Positions 34,335 to 44,053 are shown, numbered from the stretch's first letter. The stretch is DNA of 64,000 bases from Trueperaceae bacterium (GCA_020354625.1 CP070651.1:69597-133596), one strand, 5' to 3'. Notes: generated from the sequence alone by a model not told the origin. A program made the numbers and translations.

Positions 34335-35609
34335 ATGCAGATCATCTATGGGAAAGCCGAGGCAATTCGGCGCTTCGAAACACGTAGTTTTGAGGTGGAA
34401 CTCGATACGTCTCGCCGCATTGTCGAAGATACCCTAGCAGAGGTGCGAACCCGTGGTGACGCGGCGCTACGTGAGATCACCTTACGTTTCGATGGGGTAG
34501 AACTCGATACCTTCGAAGTCCCACAAGATGCATTCGATCATGCCGAAAGAAGTGTGAAATCGCCTCTTAAAGAGGCGATTATGGTGGCTGTAGATCGTAT
34601 TCGTGGCTTCTATCAACATCAGTCGAAAGAAGGTTTTCTCTACCAGGCAGATGGGTCATTGCTGGGTGTGTTGGTCAGACCTCTCGATCGGATCGGCTGT
34701 TATGTGCCCGGGGGCACAGCGCCGCTTTTTAGCAGTTTGCTCATGACGGCTGTGCCTGCACAGGTGGCCGGTGTCCGAGATATCGTGGTCGCTACTCCAC
34801 CTCGCCGTGACGGTAGTGTGGCTCCTGAAATCCTTTTTGCTGCCAAGGTGCTCGGCCTCGAGACCGTCTACAGGGTAGGTGGGGCTCAAGCGGTTGCTGC
34901 CCTCGCTTACGGTACGCCGAGTATCCCGCGGGTTGATAAGATAGTAGGGCCGGGGAACCGGTTCGTTGTACTTGCCAAACAGGCGCTTTTTGGAACGGTT
35001 GGGATTGAGTCATTACCAGGACCGACCGAGACATTGGTGTTGGCGGATGCTACAGCACAGGTCGACCACGTCGTTGCAGACCTGTTGGCGCAGGCAGAAC
35101 ACTCTGGGGCCCAACCGGTCCTCGTCACCACTAGCTTGGAGCTCATCGAGAAGGTGAGCGTTGCCCTTGAACCCGCTCTCAACAGCCTTCCCACTGAGGC
35201 CACAGCGCGTGCTTCAGTAGAACAGCGTGGGCTTTCGATCCTGGTCGAGACGATTTCTGAGGCGCTTGAGGTGTCTAATGCCTATGCGCCTGAACATCTC
35301 TGCTTGTTGGTTCGCGATCCCTGGTCGGCTGTGTCTAAAGTACAGAATGCAGGCGGAATATTCATCGGTGAACAGAGCATGGAGGCTCTAGGAGATTATT
35401 TGGCCGGGCCGAGTCACGTGATGCCCACAGGAGGGACAGCGCGTTTTTCGAGTTTTGTCAATCTGCGTGACTTTCAGAAGGTGATACCACTTTTGCACGT
35501 GTCAAAAGAGCTCTCAGAGCATATTGGGCCTTTAGCCGTCACCATGGCTCGCGCAGAAGGACTCGAAGCCCATGCGAGGGCGATCGAGGCGCGTCTGAAG
35601 TCTGTTTGA
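34335..35609 (+). CDS. hisD: Histidinol dehydrogenase
   Basis: The zinc enzyme oxidises histidinol to histidine with two NAD. Motifs in order: VRTRGDAALREIT near residue 40, the GCYVPGGTAPLFSSLLMTAVPA block near 117, the zinc-site stretch DLLAQAEHSGAQPVLVT near 248, YAPEHLCLLV near 315 and GPSHVMPTGGTARFSS near 357. Length is about 424, normal. No other his gene is adjacent; the hisN-like gene is at 9.7 kb, so the pathway is dispersed. Confidence 0.95.
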   Translation: MQIIYGKAEAIRRFETRSFEVELDTSRRIVEDTLAEVRTRGDAALREITLRFDGVELDTFEVPQDAFDHAERSVKSPLKEAIMVAVDRIRGFYQHQSKEGFLYQADGSLLGVLVRPLDRIGCYVPGGTAPLFSSLLMTAVPAQVAGVRDIVVATPPRRDGSVAPEILFAAKVLGLETVYRVGGAQAVAALAYGTPSIPRVDKIVGPGNRFVVLAKQALFGTVGIESLPGPTETLVLADATAQVDHVVADLLAQAEHSGAQPVLVTTSLELIEKVSVALEPALNSLPTEATARASVEQRGLSILVETISEALEVSNAYAPEHLCLLVRDPWSAVSKVQNAGGIFIGEQSMEALGDYLAGPSHVMPTGGTARFSSFVNLRDFQKVIPLLHVSKELSEHIGPLAVTMARAEGLEAHARAIEARLKSV

Positions 35610-35612
35610 GAT

Positions 35613-36251
35613 CTAGCACAAAAAGGGGTTGCTTTGTATCTCGATGCCTACGGTTGTGTCGGGGCCGTGACCAGGATAGACTCGAGTCTCTTGAGGCAGG
35701 GTCAAGATCTTTTTTCGAATGCTTTCGATCAGCAGGTCATGGTTACCACCCGGAAGGTCGGTTCGCCCGATTGATCCGCGGAAGAGGGTATCGCCTGCCA
35801 ACACGAGCTTCTGATCGGCGAGATGGAAGGCGATGTGACCAGGTGCGTGTCCGGGTGTATGGAGACATGTCGCGACGATATCGCCAATTTGGAGCACTTG
35901 GCCATCTCGGAGGTCGATTGTCTCTACGGTGACGGGGGCGAACGAGAGGCCGAACTGGGCAGCGAAAATCGCAGCGTTTGCCAACCAGGGTTTGTCTTGT
36001 GGGTGTAGATACACCGGTACGTCAATCGAGGCGACGATCTCTGCTAAAGCGCCGACATGATCGAAGTGGGCGTGGGTAAGCCAGATGGCCTCGAGCGTTA
36101 GTCGATTTTTCGCTAGGGTTCCTAGCAGTCGGGACGCGTCTTCCCCAGGGTCGACCAAAACGGCTTGCTGACTCGATTTGCTACTCAGCAGATAGCAGTT
36201 TTCCATCAAGGGTCCCACGATGAAAGGTTGAACGGTGACAGTTTCGTCCAC
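35613..36251 (-). CDS. MBL-fold metallohydrolase (glyoxalase II-like)
   Basis: A 212-residue metallo-beta-lactamase-fold hydrolase. The dinuclear metal site is LTHAHFDHVG near residue 58, CLHTPGHAPGHIAFH near 128, AGDTLFRGSIGRTDLPGG near 152 and YPGHGPDTTVG near 192. The GRTDLPGG wording is typical of small glyoxalase II-like thioester hydrolases. The GTG start has GGGAGA upstream. The substrate is unknown. Its end converges with hisD, three bases away. Confidence 0.85.
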   Translation of the reverse strand: MDETVTVQPFIVGPLMENCYLLSSKSSQQAVLVDPGEDASRLLGTLAKNRLTLEAIWLTHAHFDHVGALAEIVASIDVPVYLHPQDKPWLANAAIFAAQFGLSFAPVTVETIDLRDGQVLQIGDIVATCLHTPGHAPGHIAFHLADQKLVLAGDTLFRGSIGRTDLPGGNHDLLIESIRKKILTLPQETRVYPGHGPDTTVGIEIQSNPFLC

Positions 36252-36355
36252 GATTCTCTCCCAAGGGTCGGTGGCTCCTATGCGAAGGTCTGATCAGAAC
36301 TCTACCTTTACCGTCGACCCGGCGGAACGGGTGTCTTGATCATGAATCCAGAGGC

Positions 36356-37042
36356 CTATGCTCGCCCCAGCAACGTCGTGACGATGTCTCTGTACATGCG
36401 CAGGCGGTCGATGAACCCCTTGATAAGTCCCCGCTTCTCTTCTTTCATCACCTGTGAGACACCGTGAAGGGGCACGTTGCTGGTTCGCCAACCGATGCGG
36501 CGTGCGTACTCTGTAATCGCAATTTCCAAGCCGTATCGGCTCCGTTCCAGTCCATCAATATTCAAAAGCGACTGGCGCCTGATCGCTCGTTGACCGTTGA
36601 GCTGAGGTGCCAGACGCTGTGCGGTAGCCGTGGTCCAGCGCCCACCGAGAAAGGTGCCACGGGTCATCTCGACTTTGCCCTCGAGCACTGGTGCTGCGAG
36701 CTCCACCAAGTGTTCGCTCTTGAGACCGGTCAGGTCTGCATCGATAAGAACGATGACTTCGGTTTGAAGCGCTCTCGCTCCAGCCGCGACAGCTCCTCCC
36801 TTGCCTATGTTTGTTGCCAACACAAGCACTGACGCCCCCGCTTCTCGAGCGCGTTCAGCCGTATCGTCGTTAGAACCGTCGTCCACAACCAAGACGGGAC
36901 CGAGTTTAGCCTTTAGAGCGGTCTTGACCACGCTGCCGATGGTGCGAGCCTCGTCAAAAGCCGGAATCAAGACCCCACAGTGTCCGTACAGGGTGCCGGA
37001 ACGCGCGGAATCGCTACCCTCGAAGGATGCCGCTGATTTCAT
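36356..37042 (-). CDS. Family 2 glycosyltransferase, dolichyl-phosphate-mannose-synthase-like
   Basis: A 228-residue cytoplasmic-face GT2 enzyme without membrane spans. VLIPAFDEARTIGSVV near residue 24, VLVVDDGSNDDTAERA near 50, ATNIGKGGAVAAGA near 77, the metal motif VLIDADLTG near 98 and GLERSRYGLEIAITEYARR near 167 match polyprenyl-phosphate sugar transferases. The only start is ATG 37042, which overlaps the rseP end by 29 bases, so the two genes are linked. The donor sugar is unknown. Confidence 0.82.
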   Translation of the reverse strand: MKSAASFEGSDSARSGTLYGHCGVLIPAFDEARTIGSVVKTALKAKLGPVLVVDDGSNDDTAERAREAGASVLVLATNIGKGGAVAAGARALQTEVIVLIDADLTGLKSEHLVELAAPVLEGKVEMTRGTFLGGRWTTATAQRLAPQLNGQRAIRRQSLLNIDGLERSRYGLEIAITEYARRIGWRTSNVPLHGVSQVMKEEKRGLIKGFIDRLRMYRDIVTTLLGRA

Positions 37043-38099
37043 TGAACGTTACCAGGACAATCAACGCCAAAACGGCCATAAAACCGAGAAAATGAATCGT
37101 CTCTTCCTGTCCCGGTTTGAACGGTTTGCCCCGGATCGCGACGATCGTTGCGAGGAGGATCCGCCCTCCGTCGAGACCAGGGATCGGGAGCAAGTTGAAT
37201 ACGGCCAAGGAAAAATTGATGATCGCAGCGAGGAAGAGCACTGGAACCACGCCGATACGTCTCGCTTGGTTGACCAAGTTGACGATGCCGACCGGGCCAG
37301 CAACTTCTTGGTTCTGGCGTCCTATGAGTGCGGATCCGAAACCGGCCACGAATCCCCTAATCATTTGGGGCACGACACGGACACCGAAACTGGCCGACTC
37401 GGTGACGGCTTGCCAGGGACCGACACTAAGATCTTCGAACAAGAGCGGTTCGAGTTGGATTCCGAGCAACGGGGTTTCCCGACTATCTTCGGGAGGCCAA
37501 GGGGTTGTGAACGAGAGAATCGAACCGGATCTGTCGATCTGAAGGATAAGCTGATCGGCTTGCTGGATGGTCTCGATCACCTGTGTGCGGTTCGGTGATT
37601 CGATACCGTTGATCGATGAGATGGTGTCTCCACTGGAGAGGCCGATCTCCTCTGCATGAGATCCTTCGATAACACCAACGATCTTTGCTCCCGATTCGCC
37701 AGGGGCTACTCCTGACGTGATGGTTCGGTAGTTCGGTTCGAGGAGGATCACTGCTGTAATGATGAGGATGCCTAGCAGAAAGTTAGCGATCACACCTCCC
37801 AAGAGAACCCATACCTTTTCGGGGAACGACGTTTTGGCCATGCCGTCTTCAGGGTGTTGCAATTTGCCGTTTTCATCAACTTTGGGAGCCATACCTGGTA
37901 GGTCGACATAACCTCCAAGTGGCAAGAGCGAGATTCTCCACTCAGTACCTTGCCAAACACGTCGGTAGATTACTGGTCCCATGCCGATACTGAAAGCTCT
38001 CACAGGCACACCTACACTTCGGGCATTGAGGTAGTGTGCTAGTTCGTGCACCAGTACCGCTGTGAGTAGAATCGAGATGAAGATCAACGCTGTAGTCAT
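37014..38099 (-). CDS. rseP: Site-2 membrane metalloprotease, RseP type
   Basis: An intramembrane zinc protease of the M50B family, about 361 residues. The HELAH zinc motif sits in the first span near residue 20, a PDZ domain covers about 125-200 (GVIEGSHAEEIGLSSGDTISSINGIE) and the third ligand motif NLLPIPGLDGGRIL is near 300. Such proteases release membrane-tethered sigma or anti-sigma factors or clear signal peptides. ATG 38099 has GGTAGGGTGG upstream. It lies between dxr and a GT2 gene; rseP next to dxr is a common arrangement. Confidence 0.92.
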   Translation of the reverse strand: MTTALIFISILLTAVLVHELAHYLNARSVGVPVRAFSIGMGPVIYRRVWQGTEWRISLLPLGGYVDLPGMAPKVDENGKLQHPEDGMAKTSFPEKVWVLLGGVIANFLLGILIITAVILLEPNYRTITSGVAPGESGAKIVGVIEGSHAEEIGLSSGDTISSINGIESPNRTQVIETIQQADQLILQIDRSGSILSFTTPWPPEDSRETPLLGIQLEPLLFEDLSVGPWQAVTESASFGVRVVPQMIRGFVAGFGSALIGRQNQEVAGPVGIVNLVNQARRIGVVPVLFLAAIINFSLAVFNLLPIPGLDGGRILLATIVAIRGKPFKPGQEETIHFLGFMAVLALIVLVTFNEISGILRG

Positions 38100-38185
38100 A
38101 ACCACCCTACCTTAATAAACCAGTATGCCAGAACCGTGTCGAACATAAGGTCAGCTATCCCACCAGCTATAGGCTGTGATTCACT

Positions 38186-39319
38186 TCATGAAGTCAGTTC
38201 GTCGATGACGAGTTCAGCACGCCGTCTGGCCTCACGATCAGTTTCAGTGATCGCTTCCCACGAGGCCGAATAGGACTCGGTCTGCTCCAGAACCCGCTCG
38301 ATCAGTTGGGGAATATCGGTAAAGCGGATCTTGCCGGACAAGAATGCAGCGACTGCGACCTCATCGGCGGCGTTGAGTGCCGTTGGTGCCACTCCACCCA
38401 GGGCACCGGCTCGGTACGCGAGCTCGAGACATGGAAACCTCTTACGGTCTGGTGCTGACAACTCCCAACGTCCCACCAGTGGGAGTGGTTCGAGAGGTAC
38501 GTTCGGCCGTGAGGGGTATTCGATGCCATACTGGATCGGTAAACGCATGTCGTGTGGACCGATTTGGGCTTTGATGCTCCCATCTGCAAAGCGTACGAGG
38601 CCGTGGATCAGCGATTGGGGGTGTATAACGACTTCGATCATGTCGAGGGGTACGTCAAACAGGTAGTGCGCTTCGAGCACTTCGAGTCCCTTGTTGAAGA
38701 GTGTGGCCGAATCGATGGTAACCTTCGGTCCCATGTTCCATGTCGGATGGGCTAGGGCCTGCTTCGGGGTGACGTCGGTCAGATCTTCGGGGTGAAGACG
38801 GAACGGACCTCCCGAAGCCGTGAGCACCAAGGACGTGACCTCAGCTCTCTTCTCTCCCTTTAGACATTGAAATAGTGCTGAGTGTTCCGAGTCGACCGGT
38901 GTGATGGTGGCGCCGGCCTTTGCCGCTATCTCGTTGACTATCTTGCCGGCTACCACCATGGTTTCTTTGTTCGCCAGAGCTACGTGACGACCTTCCTCGA
39001 GTGCGGCTACGGTCGGAGCTACGCCGGCGAAACCTGGGATGGCCGCCACGATAGTATCGGCATCGAGTCGTGCTATCTCCTTGGCCCCCTCGAGTCCGGG
39101 GATCAGCTTCGTTCCTGCAGGTAAATGTGCTCGTAACGTCTCCACTTCGGATGGTGAGCAAGAAACGAGCTTAGGCTGGAACGCGTGCACCTGTTCGAGT
39201 AGAACTTCCGTGTTTTTCCCTGCGGCTAGTCCCACCACATCGTAGCCGCGCCAGGAAGCCACTTCGAGCGTCTGCGTGCCGATCGATCCGGTTGAACCGA
39301 GAATGGCAATGCGTTTCAT
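38186..39319 (-). CDS. dxr: 1-deoxy-D-xylulose 5-phosphate reductoisomerase
   Basis: The second enzyme of the MEP pathway, forming MEP from DXP with NADPH. It begins MKRIAILGSTGSIGTQTLEV (NADPH site). ALANKETMVVAG, TPVDSEHSALFQCL, TASGGPF and NMGPKVTIDSATLFNKGLE carry the metal and substrate ligands, and LMIE-type end helices follow. Length is about 377. ATG 39337 with AAGGCGA upstream would add six residues. It pairs functionally with ispG at 10.5 kb to supply carotenoid and quinone side chains. Confidence 0.95.
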   Translation of the reverse strand: MKRIAILGSTGSIGTQTLEVASWRGYDVVGLAAGKNTEVLLEQVHAFQPKLVSCSPSEVETLRAHLPAGTKLIPGLEGAKEIARLDADTIVAAIPGFAGVAPTVAALEEGRHVALANKETMVVAGKIVNEIAAKAGATITPVDSEHSALFQCLKGEKRAEVTSLVLTASGGPFRLHPEDLTDVTPKQALAHPTWNMGPKVTIDSATLFNKGLEVLEAHYLFDVPLDMIEVVIHPQSLIHGLVRFADGSIKAQIGPHDMRLPIQYGIEYPSRPNVPLEPLPLVGRWELSAPDRKRFPCLELAYRAGALGGVAPTALNAADEVAVAAFLSGKIRFTDIPQLIERVLEQTESYSASWEAITETDREARRRAELVIDELTS

Positions 39320-39441
39320 GAAGGTATTGTCGCTCATACAGACGATCGCCTTCAACGGCAAGCCACGTCTTTGAAGTGAGGAGAGGCATTCAGTTGCAGT
39401 TGCGTTGAACCTGCTATCTTGATAAGGAGCGGAGGCAACGG

Positions 39442-40068
39442 ATGCTTGTTAAAGAGTGGATGACGGCTGAACCAGCTACGGTTTCAAGTTCTACGTCGGT
39501 GATGGAGGCGATGCAGAGGTTGCGTGAGGGAGGCTATAGGCGTCTCCCTGTTCTCGATGAGGGAAAATTGATCGGTATCGTAACCGACCGGGATCTAAAG
39601 GAGGCGACACCGTCCGGAGCTACTACGTTGTCGATCTATGAACTCAACTACCTGCTGAGCAAGCTCCTGGTCGGTGAGGTGATGAAGACACCGGTCATTA
39701 CCGTCGAAGCCGACGATCCCATCGAGCGCGCAGCCTTGTTGATGGAAGAGCATAAAGTCTCGGGGCTTCCCGTGCTCGAGCGGGGGAGGTTGGTCGGCAT
39801 CCTCACCATCACAGATCTGCTTCGCGCCTTTGTCTTGGTACTCGGACTGCGCGAAGGTGGCACACGCGTGACCATCGATCTCCCAGATGAGCCTGGTGTT
39901 TTGGCCAAGGTGGCTGATGGTGGTCCTCCTTCCAATATCATCGCGGTGGTGACGGCTGGTGTCCAAAAAGGCCGTAGGCGCCTGGTCCTGCGGGTGGGGG
40001 GCGAGGGGTCGGAGGGTTTCGCTTCCCGACTAGAAGCGAGGGGTGTTACGGTGGAAGACGTTCGCTAA
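39442..40068 (+). CDS. CBS-domain pair with C-terminal ACT domain (AcuB-like)
   Basis: A 208-residue regulatory protein. Two CBS motifs cover about 1-60 (MLVKEWMTAEPATVSSSTSV, GIVTDRDLKEATP) and 75-130 (VMKTPVITVEADDPIE, LVGILTITDLLRAFV). The last 70 residues read as an ACT domain (TRVTIDLPDEPGVLAKVAD). CBS pairs bind adenine nucleotides and ACT domains bind small metabolites, so it is probably a metabolic sensor; AcuB-like proteins are linked to acetate use. ATAAGGAGCGGAGG precedes the ATG. The target is unknown. Confidence 0.82.
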   Translation: MLVKEWMTAEPATVSSSTSVMEAMQRLREGGYRRLPVLDEGKLIGIVTDRDLKEATPSGATTLSIYELNYLLSKLLVGEVMKTPVITVEADDPIERAALLMEEHKVSGLPVLERGRLVGILTITDLLRAFVLVLGLREGGTRVTIDLPDEPGVLAKVADGGPPSNIIAVVTAGVQKGRRRLVLRVGGEGSEGFASRLEARGVTVEDVR

Positions 40069-40238
40069 AGTCATTTGAGGTGTCGCGATTCAAGGGTATT
40101 CCGAGCTGAGTAGGGTCGATGCATTCGTTCGAAGGAGGGGGTTTCGACGCTACACCATTCCTTGCTGTAGATAGGGCTCGGATCTGGTTTTCAACATCAC
40201 ATGTGGCGATGCTGTCACAGAACATCGGAATGGGACTT

Positions 40239-40934
40239 ATGGTCGATATCGAGCGTTTGAAGAGAGCTGCAGCTGGAGGACGGGTACAACATACTGGGTT
40301 TCTAAGTCCTCAAGAGGCTGCTCGCGTCTCCTTTCAACTTCGGTCTCAGGGAGTTCACACGTCTTGTTGGGGTGGTTATTGGGGTGCAGGACGTCGGGTG
40401 CTTACGGTATTTCCCCCGGAGATCCCCACGTCGGATGCCCCCCTTACTGCCGTCTATTTTCCGACTGTAGACGATGAGGGAGTTCTTCGGGAGCTCTTGT
40501 TGCGAGATGGGGTTCCAAAAGACCAGCTAGGGGACATCGTAAAGCACAGAGATGGTCTTTCTGTCATCCTGAAAGATCCACCCCACCCAGCTACCTTGAA
40601 CCGTAAGCGTGTTGGCTCTCTTGAAGTCGAGCCGATGGTCGTAGGCCTTGAACTCGTTCGCCAGGGGAAGTTATCGACTAAGACCGTGGTGGTTCCTTCG
40701 ATGCGCGCCGACGTCTTGGGTGCCAAGGCGTTCGGTGTTTCACGGACGTATTTTGCGAAGGGCGTTGCCGGCGGCAAGGTGTATTTGAATGGGATGGTCG
40801 CCGGTAAATCGAGCGTCGTCGAATTGGCTGATGAAGTCTATGCCGAAGGTGTAGGCCGTTTTTGTGTAGAGGCTATCGAAGGGAAGACCAAGCGCGGAAA
40901 TCTGAAGGTTGTTTTGCAGATCGAAAAGACTTGA
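40239..40934 (+). CDS. ylmH: S4-domain RNA-binding protein, YlmH family
   Basis: About 231 residues. The N-terminal two thirds follow the YlmH pattern (HTGFLSPQEAARVSFQLRSQGV, RVLTVFPPEIP, GDIVKHRDGLSVIL). The S4 RNA-binding fold is at the C-terminal end (VVPSMRADVLGAKAFGVSRTYFAKGVAGGKVYLNG). YlmH recently has been tied to rescue of stalled ribosomes and to division-site genes in Gram-positives (established knowledge). ATG 40239 or 40230 fits the family length; the frame is open to 40119. Confidence 0.82.
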   Translation: MVDIERLKRAAAGGRVQHTGFLSPQEAARVSFQLRSQGVHTSCWGGYWGAGRRVLTVFPPEIPTSDAPLTAVYFPTVDDEGVLRELLLRDGVPKDQLGDIVKHRDGLSVILKDPPHPATLNRKRVGSLEVEPMVVGLELVRQGKLSTKTVVVPSMRADVLGAKAFGVSRTYFAKGVAGGKVYLNGMVAGKSSVVELADEVYAEGVGRFCVEAIEGKTKRGNLKVVLQIEKT

Positions 40935-40999
40935 TATCTCTCGGTACCCTGGCTCCGGATAGGGTAGCCAGGCTGAACCGACATCGTGGTGTACAAGTA

Positions 41000-41100
41000 A
41001 AGCAGGTATCATCTGGTCATAGACAAAGTCAGTGGGTGAAATACCATCCTGTAGCCTGTTTCTTGGATGATACCTGCTTACATAATTTTGGCAACCGCTT
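41000..41100. repeat. Short inverted-terminal repeat, family 1, copy 2
   Basis: The 80-bp core at 41000-41079 is bounded by perfect 14-bp inverted ends AAGCAGGTATCATC and GATGATACCTGCTT. The next 21 bases (41080-41100) are also shared with copy 1, so the repeated unit is at least 100 bp. It is inverted relative to 1-100 and lies between the convergent ylmH and der genes. The remainder of the 245-base gap has nothing else I can support. Confidence 0.85.
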
Positions 41101-41179
41101 TAATAACGCTCATCAGGGACCGGACTGGTCACTAAGCTTTCATATCACGAACTGATTCATCAGGCACGGCCGAGTGCTG

Positions 41180-42529
41180 TCAGAGACGAACACGCTTGCC
41201 GGTTCTTGCGCCGCGTGCTTTGAAGATGAGCCGTATAGGCACCTCTTTAAAGCCGAGATCTTCCCGTATTCGGTTGCGGAGATATTGTTCATAAGCGCGT
41301 GTAACAAAGGTCTCGTTGTTGACACTGAAAACGAACGTCGGTGGAGCTATGTCTGCCTGGGTTGTGTAGAGTAATTTCAGGGGCTTACCCCGAAAGTTTG
41401 GTGGTGACTGGCGCTGTGTCCAGAGATCGACCCAATTATTGACCTCACTGGTTGGGACGCGGACGCGGGCCAGGTCGAATACCCGTACCACCTCGGCGAG
41501 GACTTCATGTAGGCCATACTCGGTAAGAGCGCTGGTGTACACTCTCGGAGCGAACTGGAGATGCGCGAGTTGCACGGTAAGGGTCTCTCGGAACTCCTTG
41601 AGCTTGGTATCAGAAACCAAGTCCCACTTGTTGATGGCGATGACCACCGGCTTTCCCGACTCGAGCGCGAAGTTCGCGAGCCTCAATTCGTGGTCACCGA
41701 GTTCAAACGGATCGACGACCAGGATGGCGACATCGGATTCAAGCACAGCCCGTTCAGACCGGATTTTCGCGTAGTGCTCGATGTCCCCACTCGGTTTTCG
41801 GCGAATACCTGCTGTGTCCACCAAAGTGAAGGCTCGTCCGGCAAAGTGGAAACTCACGTCGACGCTATCGCGTGTCGTTCCCGGCAGATCGGCTACGATC
41901 ACGCGCCGGTCTCCCACCAGTGCGTTGAGAAGGCTCGACTTCCCTACATTGGGTCGTCCGATGATCGACACGCGGATGACATCCTCATCTGGCTCTTCGT
42001 CTCCTTCAGGGAGCATTGTGAGGATCGTATCGATGAGCTCATACGTTCCCCGTGCGTGTTCGGCCGAGGTAAAGTGTGGTTCTCCGAGGCCGAGGCCGTA
42101 GAGCTCATAAAGTTCGGGATCCTCTTCATGCTTGGGGTCATCGAGCTTGGTGACTACGAGCAGGATATCTTTCTCTAGACCCCTCAACCAATTGGCGATG
42201 TCGAGATCGGCGGCGGTCAAGCCGGTGCGACCGTCGACACAAAAGAGGATGAGCTTGACGTCTGTTAGGGCCGCAGCGATCGTGTCACGGATCTTTTCTT
42301 GCCACTCGTCACCCGACCAGAGTCCCCCCGTATCGAGAAGCGTAAAAGCGGGTCCCTCCGTCGGTTCTACCCGTGCTGCTTTGACATCGCGCGTGACCCC
42401 CGGTTTATCTGCAACGATCGCTTCGCGACGTCCGACGAGACGGTTGAAGAGGCTCGATTTCCCGACGTTTGGACGACCGACGATCGCTACCTTAGCCGAG
42501 CCGCCTACCTTTGTCGACTCCATACCCAT
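41180..42529 (-). CDS. der: Ribosome-assembly GTPase Der (EngA)
   Basis: A double GTPase needed for 50S maturation. The first G domain has VAIVGRPNVGKSSLFNRLVG near residue 14 and DTGGLW, TKLDD; the second has VSIIGRPNVGKSSLLNALVG near 190 with DTAGIRRK and NKWDLV; a KH-like C-domain ends the protein. Length is about 449. The first DxxG is DTGG, normal for Der. The start (42529 or 42523) overlaps fmt by a few dozen bases; an ATG at 42547 is possible. It is the last gene of cdaA-cdaR-def-fmt-der. Confidence 0.95.
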   Translation of the reverse strand: MGMESTKVGGSAKVAIVGRPNVGKSSLFNRLVGRREAIVADKPGVTRDVKAARVEPTEGPAFTLLDTGGLWSGDEWQEKIRDTIAAALTDVKLILFCVDGRTGLTAADLDIANWLRGLEKDILLVVTKLDDPKHEEDPELYELYGLGLGEPHFTSAEHARGTYELIDTILTMLPEGDEEPDEDVIRVSIIGRPNVGKSSLLNALVGDRRVIVADLPGTTRDSVDVSFHFAGRAFTLVDTAGIRRKPSGDIEHYAKIRSERAVLESDVAILVVDPFELGDHELRLANFALESGKPVVIAINKWDLVSDTKLKEFRETLTVQLAHLQFAPRVYTSALTEYGLHEVLAEVVRVFDLARVRVPTSEVNNWVDLWTQRQSPPNFRGKPLKLLYTTQADIAPPTFVFSVNNETFVTRAYEQYLRNRIREDLGFKEVPIRLIFKARGARTGKRVRL

Positions 42530-43412
42530 TAGCCCAATCCCAGGCACTCATTCTAGCTTTGCCGGCTGGCTGTACCTCCTGCAATAGTAGTGCCTGCTCT
42601 CCAGCTGACACGGTGATCCCCAATTGGTGGACCGAGCTAATCGTTCCCGGAGCACCGCTTTCGTTTATGATCTCCATCCGGTGAACCTTGATGCGATGCT
42701 CCCCAAACATGAACCAACTACCTGGCCAAGCGAGCACCCCCCGAAACCGGTTGAAGATTACCTCAGCCGGCTTTCTCCAGTCTATCTTTCCATCCTCTTT
42801 CTTCAACATAGGTGCATAGCTCGCTTGAGAATCGTCTTGTGGAACGAAACGAAGTCGACCGTCGACGAGCAGAGCAAGCGCCTCTACGATCGCTCTGGCT
42901 CCCACTTCGCTCAGCGTGTTGAAAAGTGTGAGGGCCGTATCTTCTCCCCTGATCGGCACGGTTTTCGTATGGCAGATGGGCCCTGTGTCGAGACCGACTT
43001 CGGTTTTCATGATGGTGATGCCGGTGGTCTGCTCACCTTCGATAAGCGCCCACTGGATCGGGGCTGCCCCACGGTATTTCGGCAACAGGCTGGCGTGGAC
43101 GTTCAAGAACCCAGATCGGGGGATTTCAAGGAGGCTGGAGGGCAGAATCTTTCCGTAGGCTACGGTCACGGCAACATCGGGATCTAATTCTCTGAGCGCA
43201 TTGGCAAAGCTCGGATTTTTGAGTCGAGTAGGCTGTTCTAGGGCCAGCCCGAGCTCTTTTGCTCGTTGTGCCACCTCTGGTGGGGTGAGGCGCATGCCAC
43301 GTCCGGCCGGTCTATCGGGTTGTGCCACGACGAGGCATACATCGTGGTGTTTGTGTAGCGTAAGGAGACTGGGTACTGCGAACGCGGGCGAGCCGAAAAA
43401 AACGAGGCGCAT
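42492..43412 (-). CDS. fmt: Methionyl-tRNA formyltransferase
   Basis: The enzyme formylates initiator Met-tRNA with 10-formyl-THF. It starts MRLVFFGSPAFAVPSLL; the catalytic stretch with LNVHASLLPKYRGAAPIQWALIEGE carries the Asn and His, and TGITIMKTEVGLDTGPI follows. About 306 residues. Def, the enzyme that later removes the formyl group, is directly upstream, the classical pairing. A GTG at 43430 would add six residues but sits on its own Shine-Dalgarno. Confidence 0.95.
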   Translation of the reverse strand: MRLVFFGSPAFAVPSLLTLHKHHDVCLVVAQPDRPAGRGMRLTPPEVAQRAKELGLALEQPTRLKNPSFANALRELDPDVAVTVAYGKILPSSLLEIPRSGFLNVHASLLPKYRGAAPIQWALIEGEQTTGITIMKTEVGLDTGPICHTKTVPIRGEDTALTLFNTLSEVGARAIVEALALLVDGRLRFVPQDDSQASYAPMLKKEDGKIDWRKPAEVIFNRFRGVLAWPGSWFMFGEHRIKVHRMEIINESGAPGTISSVHQLGITVSAGEQALLLQEVQPAGKARMSAWDWANGYGVDKGRRLG

Positions 43413-43450
43413 GCGATCAGGGTCTCTCACCTTTCAACAGTCCTAGGAGT

Positions 43451-44053
43451 CTAGCAGTCCAGAGATGGAGAGGGTGTGCCCCTCTTAAGCTGTTTTAGAA
43501 ACGATTTGGCTGTCCGTTGAATGTCGGCAAGCTCTGAGCGATATTGCTCCAAAAAGCGCTGCTTTGAATCTCCACTTAACCGGTCGAAAAAGAGGATGCC
43601 CTTAAGGTGATCGTATTCGTGCTGAATGACTTGGGCTAAGTGTCCATTGGCGTTCAACTCGTGCCAGGTGCCATCGAGACCCTGGTACCGAAGGCGCACG
43701 TTGGCATATCGACGGATGCTCTCGACAAATATCCCCGGAATGCTGAGACAGCCTTCTGGATTGTCCTGATCTCCTTCTCTACAGAGGATCGAAGGGTTGA
43801 TCACGACGTGTTCGTTCATCACCTCGATCTGGTTGTCTTCTGGATCATCTCCATCAATACTACGGATTTCTTGGGCGACAAATATCTGTTTTGGGATGCC
43901 GATCTGCGTGGCGGCTAGTCCCACACCGTTGGCGTCGTGCATAGTTTCGATCATGTCTGAGACGAGTTTATTGAGTGTTTCATCGAAGTGCTCGACCGGC
44001 CTGGCAACCTTCCGCAAAACGGGGTCACCGTAGTAACGAATTGGGTGGATCAA
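43451..44053 (-). CDS. def: Peptide deformylase
   Basis: A metal hydrolase that removes the N-formyl group from nascent proteins. All three motifs are present: GVGLAATQIGIPKQI, EGCLSIPG with the metal-binding Cys, and QVIQHEYDHLKGILFFDRL with the two His and Glu. It has 200 residues and an insertion near 85 (SIDGDDPEDNQIEV). The start is TTG with GGAGGT six bases upstream. It lies 20 bases before fmt. Confidence 0.95.
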   Translation of the reverse strand: MIHPIRYYGDPVLRKVARPVEHFDETLNKLVSDMIETMHDANGVGLAATQIGIPKQIFVAQEIRSIDGDDPEDNQIEVMNEHVVINPSILCREGDQDNPEGCLSIPGIFVESIRRYANVRLRYQGLDGTWHELNANGHLAQVIQHEYDHLKGILFFDRLSGDSKQRFLEQYRSELADIQRTAKSFLKQLKRGTPSPSLDC